NCBI GenBank assembly: GCA_964461835.1
Contig: CAYWVO010000022.1
Span: 1 to 59,647 of the forward strand
DNA length: 59,647 nt
DNA from: CAYWVO01 sp964461835
GTDB lineage: Bacteria; Zixibacteria; MSB-5A5; WJJR01; JAJRUJ01
Direction of reading: 5' to 3'
Shown: piece by piece, positions 26,143 to 35,679 of the stretch
How the letters are laid out: each line of letters opens with the position of its first letter
Numbering within the stretch: position 1 is the first letter of the stretch
Made by a program: the position numbers and the translations under genes
Notes under the pieces: model-generated
Told to the model about the DNA's origin: nothing
Database searches by the model: none
The model's input: only the letters and a program-made list of their open reading frames with translations

Positions 26143-26248
26143 CTCTTTCTGTGCCTTCTGTCTCGCATCCCTCACGGGCCCTCCAGCGAGAATCATCCGG
26201 CACCATTCTGACTACGTGCGTTGTTTTCCGCACTCAGGTCATCGAGTA

Positions 26249-27466
26249 TCAGTCTTCAGGTTCAGGTGAGTCCGAATTACCTTCTTTCATGTGCTTGCGC
26301 ATGAACGCCGGTATCCGGAAATCTTCCGCGACATCGTCTTCTTCGGTCTCAATTGACGGCAACGCCTCGGCGGCGGCTTTTGCCCGTTTCTGTTTCTTGC
26401 CGCCGTGGTCGCTCAGTCCAAACATATCAATCGGGCTGGTCGACATCGCGCGATGCACCTCTGTCCGTGGTTTTTCCTCGACCTCCACAATCGGCACAGG
26501 CTCAGAAGCCCCGTTGAAACCGGTGGCGATGACCGTGACACTGATCTCGTCTTTCCGGTTCGGATCGATGACCGCCCCGAAGATCACATTGGCGTCCTCG
26601 CCCGCTGCTTCGGTGATGATGGTGGTCGCTTCGTTTACCTCAAAGAGCGACATATCACTACCACCGGTAATATTCACCAGCACGCCGCGTGCCCCGGCGA
26701 TCGAGATATTCTCCAGCAGTGGTGAAGAAATCGCCGCACTGGCCGCCGCCCGAGCTTTGCCTTCGCCTTCGGCGGAGCCGGTACCCATGATCGCGTCCCC
26801 CATCTCGCGCATGACCGTCCGCACATCCGCGAAATCACAATTGATCAGACCGGGTACGGTGATCAAATCCGAGATACCCTTGGTCGCCTGATGGAGCACA
26901 TCATCGCAAATGCGAAACGCCGCGGTAAGTGGAGTATTCTGATCGACTACTGCCAGCAGCCGCTGGTTGGGAATACAAATCAAGGTATCGACCTGTGATT
27001 TTAATTCCTGGGAACCGGCTTCCGCCCGCTCCATGCGCTTGGTCCCCTCGAAGTCAAACGGTTTGGTGACCACGGCCACGGTCAACGCATCGGTCCGTTT
27101 TGCCATCTCGGCGATGACCGGCGAGGCGCCGGTCCCGGTCCCGCCACCGAGACCACACGTGATAAAAATCATGTCAGCGCCCACAATGGCCTCGGCGACA
27201 ATATCCGCATCTTCTTCCACTGCCCGCCGGCCGACTTCCGGGTCGGCCCCCGCTCCCAGGCCTTTGGTCACCCGGCTGCCGATCTGGATGCGGGTATCGG
27301 CTTTCGAATACTCCAAGACCTGGGCATCGGTGTTGACCGCGATAAACTCCACGCCGCTCAACTCCGCATCAATCATGCGATTGACCGCGTTACAGCCGGC
27401 GCCGCCGACACCGACAACTTTAATTTTGGCCGCGAGCTCTTCCTCGTACGCAAATTCAAACGGCAC
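26249..27466 (-). CDS. ftsZ: Cell division protein FtsZ
   Basis: The tubulin-like GTPase that forms the division ring. The GTP-binding signature GLGGGTGTGASPVIAEMAK, the NTDAQVL motif and the synergy-loop region INCDFADVRTVM are intact. After about residue 325 comes a short linker and a C-terminal peptide FRIPAFMRKH, the usual docking site for FtsA. The 405-residue length is normal. It starts at GTG 27466 with GGGAGG five bases upstream, 17 bases after ftsA, and ends the dcw transcript before the terminator. Confidence 0.97.
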   Translation of the reverse strand: MPFEFAYEEELAAKIKVVGVGGAGCNAVNRMIDAELSGVEFIAVNTDAQVLEYSKADTRIQIGSRVTKGLGAGADPEVGRRAVEEDADIVAEAIVGADMIFITCGLGGGTGTGASPVIAEMAKRTDALTVAVVTKPFDFEGTKRMERAEAGSQELKSQVDTLICIPNQRLLAVVDQNTPLTAAFRICDDVLHQATKGISDLITVPGLINCDFADVRTVMREMGDAIMGTGSAEGEGKARAAASAAISSPLLENISIAGARGVLVNITGGSDMSLFEVNEATTIITEAAGEDANVIFGAVIDPNRKDEISVTVIATGFNGASEPVPIVEVEEKPRTEVHRAMSTSPIDMFGLSDHGGKKQKRAKAAAEALPSIETEEDDVAEDFRIPAFMRKHMKEGNSDSPEPED

Positions 27467-27483
27467 TACGCCCTCCCTCTCGC

Positions 27484-28713
27484 CTATATAATTTCATTCA
27501 ATATACTTTCCATGCGTTTGGTCCACCGCCGGAAAAACCCGCCTTCCCGGGGGTCGATTCGCTCTATATGCTCGGCGGCATGCAAGAGCAGCCCCACAGC
27601 GGTCGCGTGGGCAGGGGAGGCGGTTAAATCGCTCATTCCTTCCACCCCGGTCGGGAAACCAACACGAACCGGAAGATCGTAAATCCGTTCGGCGATCTCA
27701 ACAATTCCCGGCAGGTTCGCCCCACCACCGGTGAGAATTATTCCAGAGTTCAGCATCTCGAAATAAGGAGTTTTTTTAATTTCCCGCAGGGTCAACTCAA
27801 GGATTTCCTCCACGCGTGGTTCAATAATTGAGGTCAACAGCGCATCCGAGATTTCGCGCGCCGGGCGATTGCCGACTCCCGGCACCGAGATGGACTCCGG
27901 TTGCCCCTCGGCCACCATCACCGCCGCACCATGATTCAATTTAATGCTCTCGGCCGCCTCCGGCGGGGTGCGCAGACCGATGGCGATATCACTGGTAACG
28001 TTGTTTCCGCCAATCGCCAGCGTGGCGGTGGAGCGGATCGACTGATCGTAATACACGGCGATGTCCGTGACGCCGCCGCCCAAGTTGATGATCGCCACGC
28101 CCATCTCCTGCTCGGTTGATCTCAGGAGCGCCCCGCCGCAGGCCATCGATTCCAACAACAAATCGGCGATTTCATATTCGGCTTTTTGCACCGATTTATA
28201 AATATTGCGCACCGCGGTCAGCGCACCGGTAATAATCAATACCTCGGCCTCCAGGCGCGACCCGCACATTCCGTAAGGACGTTTGATGCCCCCCTGGTCA
28301 TCGATCAGGTATTCCATGGGCAGCACATGGATGATTTCACGATCCTGGGGTATCGGCAATGCCCGCGCCGCTTCGACCACCCGGTCGATATCTTCCTCGG
28401 TAATCTCGTCACTCTGCCGAGAGACCGCAATCACGCCTTTGGAGTTGATACTGCGAATATGTTCACCGGTAATTGAGGTCACCACGGAAGCCACCGAACA
28501 GCCGGACATCATTTCCGCCTCGGCCATCGCTGTCCGAACCGATTCGGTGGTGCGCTCAAGATCGACCACCATTCCGCGACGGAGACCATCAGCCGCGCAC
28601 GTCCCAATGCCAATTATTTTCGGTGGTCCGGGCGGGGTGACTTCGGCAATGACCGCCTCGACCTTGGTACTGCCGATATCTAACGCGGCGATAATCTGTG
28701 CTTCGGTGTTCAT
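27484..28713 (-). CDS. ftsA: Cell division protein FtsA
   Basis: Actin-like ATPase that links FtsZ to the membrane. The phosphate-1 motif AALDIGSTKVEAVIAEV opens the protein; the SHS2 (1C) subdomain follows near residues 80-170, and the adenosine motif LTGGGANLPGIVEIAE is present near residue 330. A C-terminal basic amphipathic stretch (FFRRWTKRMESILNEII) should be the membrane anchor. The start ATG 28713 has GGGAGG about nine bases upstream. Length 409 residues is typical. Confidence 0.96.
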   Translation of the reverse strand: MNTEAQIIAALDIGSTKVEAVIAEVTPPGPPKIIGIGTCAADGLRRGMVVDLERTTESVRTAMAEAEMMSGCSVASVVTSITGEHIRSINSKGVIAVSRQSDEITEEDIDRVVEAARALPIPQDREIIHVLPMEYLIDDQGGIKRPYGMCGSRLEAEVLIITGALTAVRNIYKSVQKAEYEIADLLLESMACGGALLRSTEQEMGVAIINLGGGVTDIAVYYDQSIRSTATLAIGGNNVTSDIAIGLRTPPEAAESIKLNHGAAVMVAEGQPESISVPGVGNRPAREISDALLTSIIEPRVEEILELTLREIKKTPYFEMLNSGIILTGGGANLPGIVEIAERIYDLPVRVGFPTGVEGMSDLTASPAHATAVGLLLHAAEHIERIDPREGGFFRRWTKRMESILNEII

Positions 28714-28763
28714 CTGTGATGACCTCCCCCACCTCGCGTCAGGGAACGGTAGACAGTCCGTGA

Positions 28764-29519
28764 CTAATGTGTCCGTCTCGACATGCGTGCTTTCGCCGGC
28801 GTGATAATCACTCGTTCGGAAAACCGCACGTCAATTTGTGCCCCTTGCCATTCACTCGGTGGCGTTGATTCGAGGAATCTCACCAGACGGTTAAGTTTCG
28901 CGTCCGAAATATCCCATCCCAGCAGCACGCGCTCTGCACCGGCGTTTAAAATTAAACACCAGCCTGTATCGGCCAAACAACCTACTTGTGAAATAACCTG
29001 CCCCCAGCGCTGGTCATGACGTAACAACTGTTGATACAGGTCAATTGAATACATTCGGTCAAGGTTTTTTTCGAGAAAGTTTGCCCGTGACAAAATCGGC
29101 AACGATTTAAATCCATCGAGTGAGTCGGCTTTGAGGATTTGGCCTCGGCAATCAACCGGTTGCAACGTCGGTGCAGCCCACCAGGCCAGCGGTTCGGAGC
29201 GCTTCAACAACACACGCACGCTATGGGGTGGACGCAAACTGACATCGGCCCAAATCAGGTCCGGATCGCAGGCCAGAATCGAATCGGCGATTGCCCGCGT
29301 ATCGACCTGAAGCAAATTGGAATCTTCGTGAGCAAAGACCATATCCGCCACACGCTGGTGCAGTGAGCTGTCCGCACACCGGCCATCCTCGTACGTAACT
29401 TCCAACTCCTGCACCCGCATGATGGGATGCTGCAAGCACGCGTACGCCGCCCCGGCCAAGAGAATATTCACCGGCAACAGCCAGCGGACAACGCGCCGTA
29501 TCGTGCTCCACCAACTCAT
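28764..29519 (-). CDS. ftsQ: Cell division protein FtsQ
   Basis: A bitopic divisome protein that bridges cytoplasmic and periplasmic parts. One transmembrane segment lies at residues about 12-28 (WLLPVNILLAGAAYACL), followed by a POTRA-like region (IMRVQELEVTYEDG) and the FtsQ domain with RPPHSVRVLLKRSEPLAWW. The 251-residue size is normal. The gene begins inside the murC stop (ATGA overlap). Divergent sequence is expected for FtsQ, so position in the cluster carries weight here. Confidence 0.85.
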   Translation of the reverse strand: MSWWSTIRRVVRWLLPVNILLAGAAYACLQHPIMRVQELEVTYEDGRCADSSLHQRVADMVFAHEDSNLLQVDTRAIADSILACDPDLIWADVSLRPPHSVRVLLKRSEPLAWWAAPTLQPVDCRGQILKADSLDGFKSLPILSRANFLEKNLDRMYSIDLYQQLLRHDQRWGQVISQVGCLADTGWCLILNAGAERVLLGWDISDAKLNRLVRFLESTPPSEWQGAQIDVRFSERVIITPAKARMSRRTH

Positions 29520-30934
29520 GGTTTGGACCTTGCCTCCGCGGAACTAACGTTGTTCCGGCTTTCAATTCGCTCGATAATCTGCGGCGCCAGTCGATACACC
29601 GACCCGGCCCCGATAGTCATCACCACATCACCAGGCTGCGCCAGATCCGCCACCCGGTCGGGGATGCGTGCAAACTGCGATTCGTAGCGGGCGCCGGTTA
29701 TCCCTGACTGACGCATCACATCCAGAATGATCCCGGAGTCGATTCCCGGAATTGGCGCTTCGCGCGAAGGATAGATTTCTGCGAGGATCACTTCATCGGC
29801 GGCGGCCAGCGCTTCCGCGAACTCCCGATAAAAATACCGGGTACGGGAATACAGATGTGGCTGAAACACCGCAATCACGCGACCATCGGCATATCCCCGG
29901 GCGGTAGCCAGCGCCGCGGCCACTTCGGTCGGGTGATGGGCGTAATCGTCAACCACCGTTACTCCGCGGAAATCACCTTTGATCTCGAAACGACGGGTAA
30001 CGCCGGTAAATTCAGCGAGGGCCTGACGGATAATGTCGAATTCCACATCCATGTCCCAGGCGCACGTTGCCGCCGCCAACGCATTTTCGAGATTGTGTTC
30101 ACCCGGTGTGTTGAGCGCAATCGTGCCGAAGGACTCGCCATCGACCGTCATTTCAAATGATCCGCCCTGACGGTGTACCTGCTTATTCAGCCCGCGCACC
30201 TGCGCATGCTCACTAAATCCAAACGACACCAGCGGCCGTTTGACATCGGCCATGATCGCGCGCAGTCCGGGATTGTCGGCATTGTAGATGACAGTACCGT
30301 AAAAGGGCACCCGATTCAGAAACTCGGCGAACGACTCACTTAAGTCACGAAAATCACGGTAACAATCCAGGTGTTCGGGTTCCAGGTTGGTGGCGACCGC
30401 AATTGACGGGAATAATTTCAGAAACGACCGGTCGTATTCGTCCGCTTCGGCCACCAGGTAATCCGACTGCCCCAGTTGCGCATTCGTATCCAGTGAAATC
30501 AGCCGCCCACCCACGATCAGGGTAGGATCAAACCCCGCCACCGAGAGAATGTGCCCCAGCATGGAGGTGGTCGTCGTTTTGCCGTGGGTACCACAGATGC
30601 CAACCGAAAACTTTAAGCGCATCAGTTCACCCAGCATCTCCGCCCGGCGGATAACGGGGATCGCCCGCTCCCGGGCGGCGACGACTTCGGGATTGGTCTG
30701 ATCGACCGCGGACGAGATCACTACGACATCCACCTCGGCAACATTCTCCGGCGCATGACCTTCGACAACCGGGATGCCAAGTTCCTCCAGGTGATCGGTT
30801 ACCTCGCTCTTTGCCAAATCCGAGCCGGTGACTTCATAGCCCATGGCGTTCATCACCTCGGCAATCCCGGACATCCCGATGCCACCGATGCCCACGAAGT
30901 GTAACTTCTTGATTCGCAGCGACAATAACGACAC
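29516..30934 (-). CDS. murC: UDP-N-acetylmuramate--L-alanine ligase
   Basis: Adds the first amino acid, L-alanine, to UDP-MurNAc. FVGIGGIGMSGIAEV (UDP-binding start), GTHGKTTTTSMLGHIL (ATP loop), EADEYDRSFL and DDYAHHPTEV are all characteristic. The start is GTG; length 472 residues is normal. It lies nine bases downstream of murG. murB and ddl, which often follow murC in this cluster, are not found before ftsQ. Confidence 0.96.
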   Translation of the reverse strand: MSLLSLRIKKLHFVGIGGIGMSGIAEVMNAMGYEVTGSDLAKSEVTDHLEELGIPVVEGHAPENVAEVDVVVISSAVDQTNPEVVAARERAIPVIRRAEMLGELMRLKFSVGICGTHGKTTTTSMLGHILSVAGFDPTLIVGGRLISLDTNAQLGQSDYLVAEADEYDRSFLKLFPSIAVATNLEPEHLDCYRDFRDLSESFAEFLNRVPFYGTVIYNADNPGLRAIMADVKRPLVSFGFSEHAQVRGLNKQVHRQGGSFEMTVDGESFGTIALNTPGEHNLENALAAATCAWDMDVEFDIIRQALAEFTGVTRRFEIKGDFRGVTVVDDYAHHPTEVAAALATARGYADGRVIAVFQPHLYSRTRYFYREFAEALAAADEVILAEIYPSREAPIPGIDSGIILDVMRQSGITGARYESQFARIPDRVADLAQPGDVVMTIGAGSVYRLAPQIIERIESRNNVSSAEARSKP

Positions 30935-30943
30935 ACCGTGCTC

Positions 30944-32041
30944 CTATGCGGCCCGTTTAGCAATCCCCAAAATCTGATCGATGATTAACTCGGTGGCCTC
31001 CGGTTTCCCGAGTTTTTTGGCGCAACTGCTCATCTCGTCCCGTTTCGCCTGATTAGCAAGTATTGCTGCGGCATAATCAAGGAGATCAGTATCCGGCAGT
31101 TGATCATCGCGGAGCATTTCCGCCGCACCCGCGTCAACCATCGCCTCCGCATTCGTGGTTTGATGATCCGCTGCGGCATACGGAAACGGGACCAGAAGCG
31201 CCGGGATACCGCGCGCGGTGATTTCGGCAATCGTCAATGCGCCGGAGCGACTTATTACCACATCCACTGCCGCCAGGGCTTCCGATAAATTATTGATGAA
31301 CGGGAGCACCCACACACCCTCATCCGGATTATGGCGGTCCCGATACCGCCCGAACTCCCGTTTGCCCGTTTGCCAGATCAATTGCAGATCTTCTTTTCGT
31401 GAACGAGTATCCAGACTGCGGGCCACGGCAGCATTGATCGTCACCGCCCCCTGCGATCCGCCGGTCACCAGGACCGTGGGGCGGGACGGATTGACACCCA
31501 GCGCCTCCGCGGCCGACTGCCGGTTGACCCTCAGGCTCGTCGTATCGATCGGATTTCCGGTGACAATCGCTTTGCGCCGATTACCCAAACGTGCAAGTGA
31601 TTCCTCAAACGCCACACAGACTACATCCGCCTCTTTGGCGAGCAATCGCGTGGTCAACCCCGGTTGACGGTTCTGTTCGTGAATTAATGCCGGCACCCCG
31701 GCCTTTTTCGCCGCACGGATCACCGGACCGGTCACATATCCACCGGTGCCGACTGCGACATCAGGTCTGAAATCGCGCACGAGTGTCCGGCATCGCACCA
31801 GCGAGCGCCAGAGCGCCCAGAGGACACCAACATTTTTCCACACCTGACGGCGTTCAAAACCCCGCGCCGGGATCGTCGTGACCTGATAACCGGCCTGTTC
31901 AATCAATGTTCGGCCCAATCCACGTTCACCGGTGATAAACAGCGATTCAAACTCCCGAATCTTACTTCTCAGCGCATCCGCCAACCGAATTGCCGGCACC
32001 AGATGCCCTCCGGTGCCGCTGGCTGTAAACAGGATGCGCAC
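30944..32041 (-). CDS. murG: UDP-GlcNAc:lipid I N-acetylglucosaminyl transferase
   Basis: Makes lipid II from lipid I at the inner face of the membrane. The N-terminal glycine motif TASGTGGHLVPAIRLAD, the GGYVTGPV segment, HEQNRQPGLTTRLLA, TGGSQGA and the C-terminal PFPYAAADHQTTNA are MurG markers. It starts at GTG 32041, fifteen bases after ftsW. Length 365 residues fits the family. Confidence 0.95.
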   Translation of the reverse strand: MRILFTASGTGGHLVPAIRLADALRSKIREFESLFITGERGLGRTLIEQAGYQVTTIPARGFERRQVWKNVGVLWALWRSLVRCRTLVRDFRPDVAVGTGGYVTGPVIRAAKKAGVPALIHEQNRQPGLTTRLLAKEADVVCVAFEESLARLGNRRKAIVTGNPIDTTSLRVNRQSAAEALGVNPSRPTVLVTGGSQGAVTINAAVARSLDTRSRKEDLQLIWQTGKREFGRYRDRHNPDEGVWVLPFINNLSEALAAVDVVISRSGALTIAEITARGIPALLVPFPYAAADHQTTNAEAMVDAGAAEMLRDDQLPDTDLLDYAAAILANQAKRDEMSSCAKKLGKPEATELIIDQILGIAKRAA

Positions 32042-32056
32042 GTCTCTTATCTCACC

Positions 32057-33187
32057 CTACCGTCGTGATCGTTCCGGCAGCGCCGCTCGTGACACTGCCA
32101 GCAACATTCCAATCGCGACCGTCGTAAACAACAGCGATGATCCTCCATATGACACTAAAGGCAACGGGAGTCCGGTCGTGGGCACCAGCCCCAGGACCAC
32201 CCCAATATTCATAAAAATTCTCACACAAAGCGATGCGGCAATCCCGGCGGCGAGTAACATTCCAAATCGATCAGGTGCGCGGGCAGCCGTCGAAAATCCT
32301 CGCCAGATTATACTAAAATAAAACAACAGAATCGTCGAGGCGCCGAGAAAACCGATTTCCTCCGCGATGGAAGCATAAATAAAATCGGTATGGGGATCGG
32401 GCACATAGTGCATCTTCCCCCAACCGGAGCCGAGACCCCGGCCCAGCACTCCCCCGCTGCCCATGGCAATCGCCGCCTGCTGTACTTGGTAGCAGCCGTT
32501 GGTCGGGTCTGCCACCATCGCCAGGTAGTTTTCGACCCGATCCCGTTTATAGCCGAACTGGAAGACGATCAACAATGCTGCGGCAACAGCCAACAACACT
32601 CCGCCGAACACCACCCGTTTCCGTACTCCCGCGACCAGAAACACCAGCACGGTAATACCCCACAACACCAACACCGCGGAAAAATTCGGTTCCAGCATGA
32701 GCAACACCGTCGCGGCGATCAGAATTAAGACATGCGGGATAAGGTAGATTTCTCGCCGGAGTTTTTCCTTGCGCCGGGTCAGGGAGAAGGCCAAAAAGCC
32801 AATATAGGCTAAACGGAATAACTCGGACGGCTGAAACCCAAATGAGCCGATATGTAACCACCGCTTTGCCTCGCGGATCGGTTCGGCCCATAACACGATG
32901 ATCAATAACCCAAACCCGACAACCAGTAATACCGGTGCAAGCCAGTAAAAACGACGATAATCGATCCGTGACACGCCGTACAGAGCGATCAAGCCGGCAA
33001 TCCACCACACCACCTGCCGTATCCAGAAAAACCCGCTGGCGGCGAATTTATCGGATGCCAGAATCGCCGAGGCCGACAAGACGAAGAAGGTCCCTGCAGT
33101 CATCAGCGTTACCGCAGGCGCCCAAATGCCGACATCGGGGCCGCCTGACGTTACCTGGACGCGCTCAAGAGAATTGCGCAACAACAT
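32057..33187 (-). CDS. ftsW: Peptidoglycan glycosyltransferase FtsW
   Basis: A SEDS polymerase that works with the division transpeptidase. The polytopic protein has about ten hydrophobic segments; GLGSGWGKMHYVPDPHTDFIYASIAEEIGFLGA and the closing PTTGLPLPLVSYGGSSL are SEDS markers. ATG 33187 gives 376 residues and overlaps the end of murD by 23 bases; the longer frame to 33307 would add 40 unlikely residues. The ribosome site at this start is weak, so coupling to murD translation is probable. Confidence 0.93.
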   Translation of the reverse strand: MLLRNSLERVQVTSGGPDVGIWAPAVTLMTAGTFFVLSASAILASDKFAASGFFWIRQVVWWIAGLIALYGVSRIDYRRFYWLAPVLLVVGFGLLIIVLWAEPIREAKRWLHIGSFGFQPSELFRLAYIGFLAFSLTRRKEKLRREIYLIPHVLILIAATVLLMLEPNFSAVLVLWGITVLVFLVAGVRKRVVFGGVLLAVAAALLIVFQFGYKRDRVENYLAMVADPTNGCYQVQQAAIAMGSGGVLGRGLGSGWGKMHYVPDPHTDFIYASIAEEIGFLGASTILLFYFSIIWRGFSTAARAPDRFGMLLAAGIAASLCVRIFMNIGVVLGLVPTTGLPLPLVSYGGSSLLFTTVAIGMLLAVSRAALPERSRR

Positions 33188-34571
33188 CTTTAAAGGTTTT
33201 TCCTCGCTCCTCGTAGTTTTCAAATGCGTCAAAGCTGGCGCATCCCGGCGAAAGCAGGACAACATCACCAGACTGCGCGGCCTTGCGCGCCGCGGAAACT
33301 GCGGCATCGAATTCCCGAATTATCATCGTACCCGTGGCTTTGCCCAGTTCCATTGCGATTTTGTCTGCTGCCTTCCCGGTACAGATCAACCGACGGACCC
33401 GGCTGCGCACCAGGTCAAACAGTACCGAGTAATCGGTACCCTTGTCCAAACCGCCCATGATCAGGACCACTGGAGAATCAATGGCTTCCAGCGCCACCCG
33501 CACTGAATCCGGATTGGTCGCTTTGGAGTCATTAATATACCGCACGTCGTCAATGGTATTCACGTATTCCAATCTGTGCTCCACTCCTTTGAAGGTTTGC
33601 AAGGCTGTAGCGATTGCTTCCACCGGTAGACGGTCCGCCAGTGCCACACACGCGGCCGCCGCCGCATTGGCCAGATTATGCGCGCCGGGCAAACCCAGTT
33701 CTCCAACGGGCAACAGGACGCCTTCCCCGTCCGGCATTCGATACCGCAGATGCGTTTCATCCGACCGCACCCCAAATCCAGCAAACGGCGTTAATGCAAA
33801 CCCCATTTTCAGCCCCTGCCCCGGCAGGTCACGTCCGCTCAGATTTGGGTCATCAAAATTAATCACCGCGATATCATCCGTGCGCTGGTTCTCAAACAGT
33901 CGCAGTTTGGCGTCAATGTAGTCAGCCATCGACGTATGCCGATCAAGGTGGTCGGGCGTGACATTTAAAATCACTCCGATATGTGGGCAAAATGAATCAA
34001 TTGCCTCTAACTGAAAACTGGAAATCTCCAGGATCATCCGTTCGGCAGCAGGATTCTGCCGGATTGCATCCGCGTATGGACGGCCAATGTTACCGCCGAC
34101 TTCTACATTCATCCCGGCGGTTTCATAGATTTTCCCCAACCAGGACGTGGTTGTTGTCTTGCCGTTGGAGCCGGTCACCGCGAGCACTGGAGCCTGCGAG
34201 AGTAACCACCCCAGTTCGATTTCCGAAATGATCGGTATTCTTACATCACGCGCCTGACGTAATACTGGTAAATCCAATGGTACACCGGGTGAGAGAACAA
34301 TAAGATCACAGTCAACAATCGCACGATCCGTATGACCCCCTGTTTCAAAATCGAACCCTGCCTGAGCAAGCTTCTCAACTGAATTGTGCAACTTATCCCG
34401 ATTTTGCTGATCGGTGACAAAGACTCGTGCACCATGCTGCTGTCCCAGCAGCGCACATGCCAGACCGGCACGAGCCATCCCGAATATTGTAATCCGTTTG
34501 CCGCGCAGGTCTTGCCGAATTGTCTGAGACGGTGCCATCGAGGGCGTACCTCTCGTTCCTACCTGTATCAT
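33165..34571 (-). CDS. murD: UDP-N-acetylmuramoylalanine--D-glutamate ligase
   Basis: Adds D-glutamate to UDP-MurNAc-L-alanine. ITIFGMARAGLACALLG, AVTGSNGKTTTTSWLGKI, NVTPDHLDRH and NDSKATNPDS are typical. ATG 34571 shares a base with the mraY stop (TGATG), indicating coupling; a second candidate ATG at 34538 with AGAGG upstream cannot be excluded. The protein of 468 residues has the family's size. Confidence 0.95.
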   Translation of the reverse strand: MIQVGTRGTPSMAPSQTIRQDLRGKRITIFGMARAGLACALLGQQHGARVFVTDQQNRDKLHNSVEKLAQAGFDFETGGHTDRAIVDCDLIVLSPGVPLDLPVLRQARDVRIPIISEIELGWLLSQAPVLAVTGSNGKTTTTSWLGKIYETAGMNVEVGGNIGRPYADAIRQNPAAERMILEISSFQLEAIDSFCPHIGVILNVTPDHLDRHTSMADYIDAKLRLFENQRTDDIAVINFDDPNLSGRDLPGQGLKMGFALTPFAGFGVRSDETHLRYRMPDGEGVLLPVGELGLPGAHNLANAAAAACVALADRLPVEAIATALQTFKGVEHRLEYVNTIDDVRYINDSKATNPDSVRVALEAIDSPVVLIMGGLDKGTDYSVLFDLVRSRVRRLICTGKAADKIAMELGKATGTMIIREFDAAVSAARKAAQSGDVVLLSPGCASFDAFENYEERGKTFKDVVAQFS

Positions 34572-35656
34572 CACCGTATTTTCAATGTGCTCAGGGTTAA
34601 CAGGGCGCAAATCGCCCCAATGATCCAAAATCTCGTCACCACTTTGGCTTCGGGCCAGCCGCTTAGTTCAAAATGATGATGTAAGGGAGCCATACGGAAC
34701 AGCCGTTTGCCGGTCCACCGGAAGTACGCGACCTGCATAATGACCGACACCGCTTCCGCCACGAATACCCCCCCGACCACCAAGAGAAGAAACTCCTTTT
34801 TGATCAGAATGGCGACCGCCCCCAATGCCCCCCCCAGGGGCAGGGCGCCGGTATCCCCCATAAACACTTCCGCCGGATAGGAATTGAACCAGAGGAAACC
34901 AATGGTTGCTCCCATCGCCGCCGAGCAGTACACCGTGAGTTCCCCCGAGCCGGGCAGGTAACTGATTGCCAGGTACTGCGTAAAATCCGCACGGCCGGTG
35001 ACGTACGCCATGCCCGCGAATGTCAGAAAACAAATGCACGTCAGACCAGCAGCCAACCCATCCAGACCGTCGGTCAAATTCACCGCATTGGATGATCCGG
35101 CAATGACCAGCGTCACAAAGGGGATAAACGCTACCCCCAACGGCAGGTAGAGGTTTTTAAAAAACGGAATATCAGTCCCCGTCCCGAATCCCGAGGTCGG
35201 AGGCCAGATCAAGACTACGCCGCCGAACAACAGTCCGAGCAGCGCCTGCATCGCAAATTTCTTCTTCGCCACCAAACCCCGAGATTCCTTGCGGACAATC
35301 TTGAAGTAGTCATCCAGAAAACCAATCAATCCGAGCCAGACGGTGACGATTAGGGTGAGTTGAACGAATCGGTTGCTTAAATCCGCCCAGAGCAATGTTG
35401 GGGCAATAATCGCCAGCAGGATTATCACGCCACCCATGGTCGGCGTGCCCTCTTTGTCATAATGCGACTGCGGACCTTCGCGCCGGACGATCTGCTGAAT
35501 GTGTCGCTGCCGCAGCCACTTGATAATCATCGGACCGAAAATCATCGAGATCACCAGCGCCGTCACCACCGCGTACGCTGAACGAAACGTGATATAGCGA
35601 AAAAGATTAAACGCGGAAAAATGCTCACTGAGCGGATACAACAGGTGGTAGAACAC
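34571..35656 (-). CDS. mraY: Phospho-N-acetylmuramoyl-pentapeptide transferase
   Basis: Transfers the muramyl-pentapeptide to undecaprenyl phosphate to make lipid I. Polytopic protein with GTPTMGGVIILLAI, WLGLIGFLDDYFKI, SSNAVNLTDGLDGLAAG, GDTGALPLGGALGAVAI and the terminal PLHHHFELSGWPEAKVV segment. The start is GTG 35656; length 361 residues is normal. Confidence 0.96.
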   Translation of the reverse strand: MFYHLLYPLSEHFSAFNLFRYITFRSAYAVVTALVISMIFGPMIIKWLRQRHIQQIVRREGPQSHYDKEGTPTMGGVIILLAIIAPTLLWADLSNRFVQLTLIVTVWLGLIGFLDDYFKIVRKESRGLVAKKKFAMQALLGLLFGGVVLIWPPTSGFGTGTDIPFFKNLYLPLGVAFIPFVTLVIAGSSNAVNLTDGLDGLAAGLTCICFLTFAGMAYVTGRADFTQYLAISYLPGSGELTVYCSAAMGATIGFLWFNSYPAEVFMGDTGALPLGGALGAVAILIKKEFLLLVVGGVFVAEAVSVIMQVAYFRWTGKRLFRMAPLHHHFELSGWPEAKVVTRFWIIGAICALLTLSTLKIR

Positions 35657-35679
35657 AGGCGAACTCGATTCTCTTGCGC

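Noticed and set aside
25995..26891. 298-residue open frame on the plus strand across ftsZ
   Set aside because: It lies antisense to ftsZ, has low-complexity Ser/Ala-rich composition and no family resemblance. Its length is a by-product of GC-rich codon use in ftsZ.
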